From contig NZ_CP045504.1 of NCBI RefSeq assembly GCF_013376455.1, forward strand, positions 1,405,501 through 1,469,500: a DNA stretch of 64,000 nucleotides, read 5' to 3'. The notes under the pieces were generated by a model. The model had not been told where the DNA came from. It made no database searches and worked only from the letters and a program-made list of their open reading frames with translations. Shown here piece by piece: positions 17,792-24,504 of this stretch. Source of the DNA: Desulfolutivibrio sulfodismutans DSM 3696. GTDB lineage: Bacteria > Desulfobacterota > Desulfovibrionia > Desulfovibrionales > Desulfovibrionaceae. A program made the translations under genes and the position numbers. Position 1 is the stretch's first letter; the number at the start of each line of letters is the position of its first letter.

Positions 17792-18772
17792 CTACCGGCC
17801 GCGCTTTTCGTGCCAGCGCCAGGCCGTCTCCACCGTGGCGTCGATGTTCGAAAGGCGCGGCGTCCAGCCAAGAAGTTTCCCGGCCCCACCCGCATTGGCG
17901 TAGAGCGCCGGGGGATCGCCCGCCCGCCTGGGGCCTTCCTTGACCGGAACCTTCCGGCCGGACACCCGCTCCACGGCCTCGATCACCTGGCGCACGGTGT
18001 TGCCCACCCCGGTGCCCAGGTTGAGCATCATGGACGCGCCCTTGTCCAGAAGTCTGGAAATCGCGGCGACGTGGGCGTCGGCCAAGTCCGTGACGTGGAT
18101 GTAGTCGCGCACGGCCGTGCCGTCGGGGGTGTCGTAGTCCGTGCCGAAAATCTCGATATGCTTGCGCAGTCCCAGGGCGGCATGGAGCACCAGGGGAATC
18201 AAATGGGTCTCGGGGTCGTGGTCCTCGCCGATCTCCCCGTCCGGATCGGCCCCGGCGGCGTTGAAATAGCGCAGCGCGGCATGGGTCACCCCGTAGGCGT
18301 GTTCGTAGTCGCGAAGGATCTGCTCGATCATGAGCTTGGACCAGCCGTAGGGATTGATGGGATGCTGGGGATGGTCCTCGGGGATGGGCAGGCTTTTCGG
18401 CACGCCGTAGGTGGCGCAGGTGCTGGAGAAGACGATGTGCCCGCAATCGTGGCGGCGCATGGCGTCCAGAAGCGAAAGCGTCCCGGTGACGTTGTTGTGA
18501 TAATATTTGGCCGGGTTCTGCACGGACTCGCCCACGTAGGCGAAGGCCGCGAAGTGCAGCACGCCCGAAGGTTTGAACTTCGCAAAAACCCCGTCCAGAT
18601 CGGCGGCGTTCAAAATGTCGCCCTTGACCAGCGGCCCCCACTTCACGGCCCAGTCATGGCCGTAGACCATGTTGTCCAGGGTCACGGGGGTGTATCCGGC
18701 CTTTTTGAGCGCCTTGCAGGTGTGGGAGCCGATGTACCCGGCCCCACCGGTGACCAGAATCGTCTTGTCCAT
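17792..18772 (-). CDS. galE: UDP-glucose 4-epimerase
   Basis: This 326-residue extended SDR enzyme interconverts UDP-glucose and UDP-galactose. It shows the NAD-binding VTGGAGYIGSHTCKAL at the N-terminus, the catalytic Ser/Thr region FSSTCATYG, the YxxxK pair in NPYGWSKLMIEQIL, and ALRYFNAAGADPDGEIGEDH. The ATG at 18772 follows ggagaaagacgac; the 23-codon longer frame has no homology. It heads away from a block of glycan genes on the same strand and probably supplies UDP-galactose to them. Confidence 0.95.
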   Translation of the reverse strand: MDKTILVTGGAGYIGSHTCKALKKAGYTPVTLDNMVYGHDWAVKWGPLVKGDILNAADLDGVFAKFKPSGVLHFAAFAYVGESVQNPAKYYHNNVTGTLSLLDAMRRHDCGHIVFSSTCATYGVPKSLPIPEDHPQHPINPYGWSKLMIEQILRDYEHAYGVTHAALRYFNAAGADPDGEIGEDHDPETHLIPLVLHAALGLRKHIEIFGTDYDTPDGTAVRDYIHVTDLADAHVAAISRLLDKGASMMLNLGTGVGNTVRQVIEAVERVSGRKVPVKEGPRRAGDPPALYANAGGAGKLLGWTPRLSNIDATVETAWRWHEKRGR

Positions 18773-18886
18773 GTCGTCTTTCTCCAGATGATGCGTTTGT
18801 TGGCATGCCTGCGGCGGCCAAAAGGCCTGCGCCCTTTGCAATCCCCCGCGAAAACCATCCGCCCGCCCTGACGGACGGACGCCGTC

Positions 18887-20788
18887 TCACTCCCCGAGCA
18901 CCAAGGTCCGGGGCAGCCGCGTGTCCGCGTCCCGGGCCAGAAACGACACCGGGCCGCCGTCATAGGTCATGGTCAGCTCCCGGTAAAACGTGGTCGCAAA
19001 GACCCGGGCCCCGATGCGATCCCCGGCCGCAAGCGCCTCCACTCCGAGAAGCCGGGCGGGCAGAAAGAGCTCCACGGCCACATGGGGCAACGGCTTGTCC
19101 AAGGCCTGCAAAAGCCCCTTCGATTCGAGGCGCGTATAGCCGCCGTCCGGCCCCACCTCATAGAGCCGGGGCTCCAGTTCGAAACGGCCCGCGTAGCGGG
19201 AATGGGGCCTGGGCAGCAGATGGACCGCGAAATGCCGCGTCTTCCCGCCCACCTCCAGGATCACATGGATCTGATACGTCTCGGACAGGGGAAATTCCCC
19301 CTGGTAATCCAAAAGAAACAGGTCCGCATAGTTCCCGGCCAGATTGAAAAAGGACAACCCCTCCGGGCTCCAGGCCGCATGCACGTCGCCAAAGGGCACG
19401 TACGGCTTCTTCGTGGCGAACCCCAAAAGCCTGGTGGCCGCCTTGTCCGGCCAGTCCAGAAGCGAATTGTCGCCGCAGTCCGCAGGTTTCGCCAACCGCC
19501 GCAGGCGCACGGCCGCAGCGGGGTCCGGGACCGGCTCGAAGCGGGCGGCGGCGTGGACGGCCCCGGCCCGGGCGTTGACCGCCGCCATGGCCTCGACCAA
19601 GCCCTCATACGGCCGGTTGTCGATGTCCACCAGCCCCATGTTGAAATCCTCGCCATCCCCCCGGCCGCCCGTGGGTTCGTCGTAGTACTGGAACCAGTGC
19701 GCCCCGACCACGTTGGGGAAGGCCGCGAAATTCGCCTGGGCCGCTGCCGCGCCCCGGGCACGCTGCGCCTGGGTCTGCACATGCATGAGGTGGCCGTTAT
19801 TCACGTTGCCGCTGCGGTTCTCGTTGGCCGCGAAGAAAAATTCCGTGATCAAAACCGGCGCGTCGATGAGCCGTTGCAATCCCTCGAAATAATACGGGGC
19901 CACCCAGCCGTCGGCCTCGTCCACGTTGTAGTTGGTGGAAAGCACGTCCACCTTGCCCCGGGCCGCCAGCACCGCGTCCTGGTTGTAATACAGCGGCAGC
20001 CGGTCGCCCACGACCAACGCCCCGGGCTGGACCTTGTGCAGCGCCGCCTGCACCAGCTCATAGTATTTTCCGGCGCACAGCCTCGTGAACGCCGACACCA
20101 CCTTGATGCCGTGCCCACCCGGCCGAAGCTTCAACTTCGCCCCGCCGCGCTTCAGATCCTCGAAACTCCCGAGTCCTTCGCCCGGCACGAAATCGGCCGT
20201 CAGCCAGTCCCAGCGGCCCTTATAATGATCATGCAGCAGCCGCCACAGTACCCGTTTCGTATAGATGGCCCATTCATTGGACAGGTACCACGAAAAAAGC
20301 GGCGCGTTCCACCAGCCCACCTCGTTGTCCGTGAAGTACCCCATGACATCGGGATTCCCCTGATATTTCTCCGTGACCCGCCTGGCCGTCGCCACGGTCA
20401 CCGCCAGGGCCTCCGGGGCAAAGGGATCGAACCAGTGCAGACGCGCGTTTCTCCCCAGATCGATCTCGGGAATGATCGGCAGGCGTAAGTCCGCCGTGGC
20501 GTCGGACCAGCCGCCCCGGGTGTTGAAGCCCCAGCCCTTAAGCCGCGTCCCCACGTCAGCCGCCCACTCCCCCTCGCTGCCGTAGAAATCCTTCCAATAA
20601 TAGCCCTTGCCTTCCGGATGCTCCTGGCCGCCGTTGACCGTGTTCACGCCCAGACTGTAAAAACGGCCGCCGCCCGGCTCAAAAAGCCACGCCCGGCCGC
20701 CGTCCGCAAAACCCGCCGTCCACGGCCCGGCCGCCGCCTGGGCCGCCGCCAGAACAAACACACAGACGAAAAACACCCGTTTCATCAT
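18887..20788 (-). CDS. Secreted glycoside hydrolase, agarase/beta-galactosidase-like
   Basis: The 633-residue protein has a signal peptide (KRVFFVCVFVLAAAQAAAG) and a clan GH-A style barrel. A likely acid/base Glu lies in YFTDNEVGWW (near residue 154) and a likely nucleophile in PVLITEFFFAANEN (near 314), a spacing seen in GH50/GH86-like agarases and related beta-galactosidases. The last 170 residues look like a beta-sandwich. With galE, two glycosyltransferases and an exporter beside it, it may trim or release an exported galactose-containing glycan. The start is ATG 20788 or 20785; neither has a strong ribosome site. Confidence 0.65.
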   Translation of the reverse strand: MMKRVFFVCVFVLAAAQAAAGPWTAGFADGGRAWLFEPGGGRFYSLGVNTVNGGQEHPEGKGYYWKDFYGSEGEWAADVGTRLKGWGFNTRGGWSDATADLRLPIIPEIDLGRNARLHWFDPFAPEALAVTVATARRVTEKYQGNPDVMGYFTDNEVGWWNAPLFSWYLSNEWAIYTKRVLWRLLHDHYKGRWDWLTADFVPGEGLGSFEDLKRGGAKLKLRPGGHGIKVVSAFTRLCAGKYYELVQAALHKVQPGALVVGDRLPLYYNQDAVLAARGKVDVLSTNYNVDEADGWVAPYYFEGLQRLIDAPVLITEFFFAANENRSGNVNNGHLMHVQTQAQRARGAAAAQANFAAFPNVVGAHWFQYYDEPTGGRGDGEDFNMGLVDIDNRPYEGLVEAMAAVNARAGAVHAAARFEPVPDPAAAVRLRRLAKPADCGDNSLLDWPDKAATRLLGFATKKPYVPFGDVHAAWSPEGLSFFNLAGNYADLFLLDYQGEFPLSETYQIHVILEVGGKTRHFAVHLLPRPHSRYAGRFELEPRLYEVGPDGGYTRLESKGLLQALDKPLPHVAVELFLPARLLGVEALAAGDRIGARVFATTFYRELTMTYDGGPVSFLARDADTRLPRTLVLGE

Positions 20789-20800
20789 CACCCCATGTTC

Positions 20801-20914
20801 CCGGGGAGGAGGCTGCGCCCCCTCCCCGGACCCCTCCCCGCCCGGGGGGAATCATTCCCCCCGGACCCCCCGGTTCCGGGCCGTGTCCCGGGAGCTTCGC
20901 TCCCGGGACACGGC
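20801..20914 (-). repeat. Three-part palindromic repeat, copy A
   Basis: Read left to right it has a GC hairpin (20801-20829, ccggggagg/cctccccgg), a core palindrome (20844-20862, gggggg-aatcatt-cccccc, with ggacccccc beside it) and a perfect 16-bp hairpin with TTC loop (20880-20914). The first two parts are nearly identical, in reverse complement, to 22438-22510, so copies A and B form an imperfect inverted repeat around the glycosyltransferase gene. Copy C is at 56708-56795. Confidence 0.8.
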
Positions 20915-20993
20915 CTGGAAAACAGGTGGCACGGCGAGAGTGATCTCTCCCGGACGCGGACGCGAAGCGCGGCAAAAGTTTTTGAAGAGGGGT

Positions 20994-21031
20994 CCAGGGG
21001 GGAAACTTTTTTCAAAAAGTTTCCCCCCTGG
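20994..21031 (-). terminator. Hairpin after the glycosyltransferase gene
   Basis: The stem ccaggggggaaactttt / aaaagtttcccccctgg lies 18 bases past the stop of the glycosyltransferase on the minus strand. The arms carry internal A/T runs, a common form of intrinsic terminator in Desulfovibrio-type genomes. It separates this gene from the secreted hydrolase downstream. Confidence 0.65.
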
Positions 21032-21048
21032 GCGCCGCAGGCCTCTCC

Positions 21049-22230
21049 CTATGCCAGGGCGTCGGCCAGAAGTTTCGCCAGCACGACATCCGAGTCGAAG
21101 TAGCGCCGGGCGAAGGCCGTGGCCGCCGCCTCGTGGCGGTCGTAGTCGCGGCGCACGGCCTCGATCCCGGCCAGCGCCCCGGCCTCGTCGGTGAACGCCA
21201 GGACGCCTTCGCCCACATCGAGAAATTCGGAAAAGCCCGTGTCCTGCACCACCACGGGACGTCCCGAGGCCAGGTAGCAGGCGCTTCGGCAGGAGAACCA
21301 GCCGCTTTTCGAGGCCACGTAGGCGTTTTTGGCCGTGGAGAATTCGGCCATGCTCTCAAAGATGTAGTCCCGGTAGCGCCAGGGCGTCTGGGACATGGCG
21401 AATCCGTCCACCAGCTTCCAGCCTTTCTCCTCCAAAAGCTCCCGGGGCGGCTTCCCGCCTCCCAGGGCCAACTCCAGCACGGCGGACGTCTTTTGCGGCA
21501 GATCCATGATTTTTTCGAACTCCATGTTTTTGCCGCCGTAGCGCACGCCCTCCACCTCCGGCCCCTTCTCCTTGGGCTGCCACGAAAGCACCGTGGTGAA
21601 CGCCTCACGGCTGTAGCGGCCGCCCCCGGCCCAGGCGTCCATGACGATGGGCTGGCGGGTGGGCTTCCAATCGAAAAGCCCCGTGGGCACCAGACACCCG
21701 GGCTTGCCCACGTTTTCGCCAAACGAGAAAAACACGTCGTGGCGGCGCATGTTGTCGATGTTTTTCACGGCCTTTTCATCCGCCTCGCCGCGCTGGTACC
21801 GGGGGATGTCCGACTGGGTGTACATGGGGTCGGAGTCGATCAGGACCTTCACCGGAATGCGCGCATACTCGTCCCGCAGCATGCAAGTGGTCGAAATATT
21901 AAAAAACACGTCCGCTTTGGCCACCACCGCCGCCAATTCCTCCCGCGAAAGCCCCCAGTGCCGGTCGTCCGGGCCGCGCACGCAAAACCGCTTCGTAAGC
22001 CCCGGCTCCAGCTTCTCCAAAAAATCCCTCAAATATCCGACATGATAGGTCAAATCTTCCACAAAGGTCACATTGAACGGGTCATAGGCCCAGCCGCCCG
22101 TGTCCTCCAGATAATAGACGTCGTGCCCGAGCTTATAAAACCCGTGCAGATACTGGATATAATCCCAGGCCACGCCGCCCAGCGGATAGGTGGCGGCCAA
22201 CCCCGAGACGATGATGGTGCGCTTGGTCAT
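21049..22230 (-). CDS. GT-B-like glycosyltransferase
   Basis: The 393-residue protein has an N-terminal Rossmann-like start (TIIVSGLAATYPLGGVAWDY), and a C-terminal half with SCRSACYLASGRPVVVQDTGFSEFL followed by GVLAFTDEAGALAGI. That is the donor-site pattern of GT1/GT4-like transferases (Glyco_trans_1_2). The ATG at 22230 follows aaaggagaccacc; the upstream 32-codon extension lies in hairpin sequence and is rejected. No TM helix or signal is seen, so it is cytoplasmic. Donor and acceptor are unknown; it sits between the exporter and the secreted hydrolase. Confidence 0.75.
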   Translation of the reverse strand: MTKRTIIVSGLAATYPLGGVAWDYIQYLHGFYKLGHDVYYLEDTGGWAYDPFNVTFVEDLTYHVGYLRDFLEKLEPGLTKRFCVRGPDDRHWGLSREELAAVVAKADVFFNISTTCMLRDEYARIPVKVLIDSDPMYTQSDIPRYQRGEADEKAVKNIDNMRRHDVFFSFGENVGKPGCLVPTGLFDWKPTRQPIVMDAWAGGGRYSREAFTTVLSWQPKEKGPEVEGVRYGGKNMEFEKIMDLPQKTSAVLELALGGGKPPRELLEEKGWKLVDGFAMSQTPWRYRDYIFESMAEFSTAKNAYVASKSGWFSCRSACYLASGRPVVVQDTGFSEFLDVGEGVLAFTDEAGALAGIEAVRRDYDRHEAAATAFARRYFDSDVVLAKLLADALA

Positions 22231-22258
22231 GGTGGTCTCCTTTGGAGAGTGTGATTGT

Positions 22259-22298
22259 GGGGAGGAACCTCCCTTTTGAAAAAGGGGGGTTCCTCCCC
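22259..22298. repeat. Hairpin in the leader of the glycosyltransferase gene
   Basis: An imperfect inverted repeat (ggggaggaacc at 22259-22269 with ggttcctcccc at 22288-22298, and ccctttt/aaaaggg inside) lies 29 bases upstream of the glycosyltransferase start on the minus strand. It has no T run and could affect translation or mRNA processing. Confidence 0.55.
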
Positions 22299-22392
22299 AC
22301 ACCCCTCCTCCCCCCAAAACTTTCAATACGCTTCGCCCTGCGTTCCCGCGCCCCGCCTGGGGCCATCACTTTCGCCGTACACCCGGACTTCC

Positions 22393-22510
22393 GGGCGCTT
22401 ATTTCAGGCGCTGCGCGCCTGAAATAAGCGCCCGAGGCCGGGGGGTCCGGGGGGAATGATTCCCCCCGGCGGGGGTGGGGTCCGGGGAGGGGGCGGCGCC
22501 CCCTCCCCGG
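22393..22510 (-). repeat. Three-part palindromic repeat, copy B
   Basis: It holds a perfect 19-bp hairpin with TGC loop (22393-22433), the core palindrome (about 22440-22467, ggggggtccgg then ggggaatgattcccc), and a closing GC hairpin (22482-22510). The closing hairpin abuts the stop codon of the ABC exporter with only four bases between. The variable hairpin has no sequence likeness to that of copy A although its position in the unit is the same. Confidence 0.8.
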
Positions 22511-22514
22511 ATTT

Positions 22515-24290
22515 TTAGGCCGGAATGGTCCCCATCTGGATGCCATGCAGCCGGGCGAATTCGCCGCCAGCCTGCATGAGTTCGTCGAAGGTACCCATTT
22601 CCTTGATATGCTTGTCTTTTATAACCAGGATAAGGTCGGCCCGGCGCATCATGGACAGGCGGTGGGCGATGATGAACGTGGTCCGGTTGGTCATGAGCCG
22701 TTCCAGTCCTTGCATGATCAGCGCCTCGGTTTCGGCGTCCAGGGCGCTGGTGGGCTCGTCCAGGATCAGAAGCGGCGCGTCCTTGAGCAGGGCCCGGGCG
22801 ATGGCCAGGCGTTGGCGCTGCCCCCCCGAGAGGTTCGCGCCGCGTTCGCCAAGCAGCGTGTCGTAGCCCTCGGGTAGGGCGGTGATGAAGTCATGGGCAT
22901 TGGCCAGGGTGGCGGCCCGCACGACCTCCTCGCGGCTGGCCTTGCGCTTGCCGTAGGCGATGTTTTCATGGACGGACATGGGAAAGAGCTGGGTCTCCTG
23001 GAGCACGATGGCGATTTTCTCGCGCAGGCTTTTGAGGGTGACCCGGCGCAAATCCTGGCCGTCGATGGTGATGACCCCCTTTTGGGGGTCGTAGAAACGC
23101 AAGAGGAGACTGATGAGCGAGGTCTTGCCCGCGCCGGTCTGGCCCACCACGGCCACGGTGGAGCCGCCGGGGCAAGCGAAGGCGACGTCGGTGAGCACGG
23201 GTTTTTCCGGGTCGTAGCCGAAGCTGACGCCCTCGAAGCGGACCTGACAGTCGGTCACGGCCAGGGGCGCGGCGTCGGGGTCTTCATGGACGGACTGGTC
23301 CATGCTCATGACGTCGATGACCCGCTTGGCCTGGGCCAAAGACCCCCGGATGCCGGCCACGGTGGTGCTTAAGCTGCTTAAGGGGGTGTAGAGGGTGGCC
23401 AGGTAGGAGATGAAAATCAGCAGTTCGCCGGTGGAGAGCGACCCGTCCAGGACGTGGCTGACGCCGATGTACAGCACCAGGGCCGTGCCCACGGCGGTGA
23501 TGCCGCCGATGAGCCAGCCGTAGATGGTTTGCAGGGCGTAGAGGGAGAGCTTGCGGTCGAAGGAGTGCTGCGATTCGGCCACGAAGCGTTTTTTCTCCTC
23601 CTCCTCCCGGGCGAAGGCCTGGACCAGGGAGATGGACGAGAAGATGCGCTCCACCGTGGTATAGACCTGGCTTTCCTTCATGTGGGTCTCGGTGGTCAGA
23701 TCGCCGATGCGGCGGCTGACCCGGGAGATGGCCAGGAAAAGAAACGGGATGATGCATACGGCGTAGATGGTCAGTTCCACGTCCATGCGCAGGCAGACCA
23801 CGAGCATGCCGATGAGCATGGCGGTGCTGGTGAGCGTGGTGAACACCCCGTTCATGAGCAGGGTCTGCACGGAATAGGTATCGCCCATGATGCGGTAGAT
23901 GAGGTCGCCGGTGGGCCATTTCTGATGAAAGAGCAGGGATTGGCGCTGCAGGTGCTGGAAGAGGTCGCAGCGCAGATCCTGGACCATGTTCTGGCCCATG
24001 CGGATGGTCAGGTAGTTGTTGAGAAGCTGGGCGAACCCCACCAGGAAATGGACGCCCAGGAGCAGCCCCACCACCGTGGCCAGTTGCAGGGAGAGGCTGA
24101 TGGCGGCGGGATCAATGGTCCAGCCCCAGAGTTCCAGGGGGGTGCGGCCGATGATCTGGTCCACGGCGAGCTTGAGCGGCCAGGGCTTGAGCAGCTCCAT
24201 GGCGCTGATTAAGCCCACCAGTCCCAGGCACAGGATAAACGTCAGCCTATAGGGCCGAAGATAGGCCAGAAGGCGCAGGAATACGGGCAT
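22515..24290 (-). CDS. MsbA-like ABC exporter (fused permease and ATPase)
   Basis: The 591-residue half-transporter has an N-terminal ABC_membrane domain with six predicted helices (residues 15-310). The C-terminal ATPase has Walker A VGQTGAGKTSLISLLLRF, Q-loop IVLQETQLFP, signature LSGGQRQRLAIARALL and Walker B LLILDEPTSALD. It would work as a homodimer in the inner membrane. The family moves lipids, glycolipids or glycans; here it follows the GH-GT2 fusion gene on the same strand and is followed by a glycosyltransferase, so glycan or glycolipid export is the best guess. Confidence 0.88.
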   Translation of the reverse strand: MPVFLRLLAYLRPYRLTFILCLGLVGLISAMELLKPWPLKLAVDQIIGRTPLELWGWTIDPAAISLSLQLATVVGLLLGVHFLVGFAQLLNNYLTIRMGQNMVQDLRCDLFQHLQRQSLLFHQKWPTGDLIYRIMGDTYSVQTLLMNGVFTTLTSTAMLIGMLVVCLRMDVELTIYAVCIIPFLFLAISRVSRRIGDLTTETHMKESQVYTTVERIFSSISLVQAFAREEEEKKRFVAESQHSFDRKLSLYALQTIYGWLIGGITAVGTALVLYIGVSHVLDGSLSTGELLIFISYLATLYTPLSSLSTTVAGIRGSLAQAKRVIDVMSMDQSVHEDPDAAPLAVTDCQVRFEGVSFGYDPEKPVLTDVAFACPGGSTVAVVGQTGAGKTSLISLLLRFYDPQKGVITIDGQDLRRVTLKSLREKIAIVLQETQLFPMSVHENIAYGKRKASREEVVRAATLANAHDFITALPEGYDTLLGERGANLSGGQRQRLAIARALLKDAPLLILDEPTSALDAETEALIMQGLERLMTNRTTFIIAHRLSMMRRADLILVIKDKHIKEMGTFDELMQAGGEFARLHGIQMGTIPA

Positions 24291-24452
24291 GGGAGACGAG
24301 CCTTGTGCGTTTTGCGTTGGCCGAAGTCGGCGTGCCGTCAGGGTCGGCGCGTCGTGCGCTGGCGGCCAGGGTTTCGTATGGGCGCCGCCCGGGGACGGAA
24401 CCGGACCGCCGTGCGCCGCGCGGCATGTTTTTTCCCCGCGAGCGGACGCAAC

Positions 24453-24486
24453 ACTGGGGCACGCCGCACAGGCGACGCGCCCCAGT
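24453..24486 (-). terminator. Hairpin after the GH-GT2 fusion gene
   Basis: An 8-bp inverted repeat actggggc (24453-24460) / gccccagt (24479-24486) lies about 20 bases past the fusion gene stop on the minus strand. No T run follows directly, so it may only partly separate this gene from the exporter. The other 160 bases of this gap show nothing else recognisable. Confidence 0.45.
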
Positions 24487-24504
24487 TGCTATCATGCATG
24501 GTCC

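Noticed and set aside
20801-22510. Inverted repeats as ends of an insertion sequence
   Set aside because: No transposase lies between them, only a glycosyltransferase gene, and a related copy exists alone at 56.7 kb; treated as REP-like.
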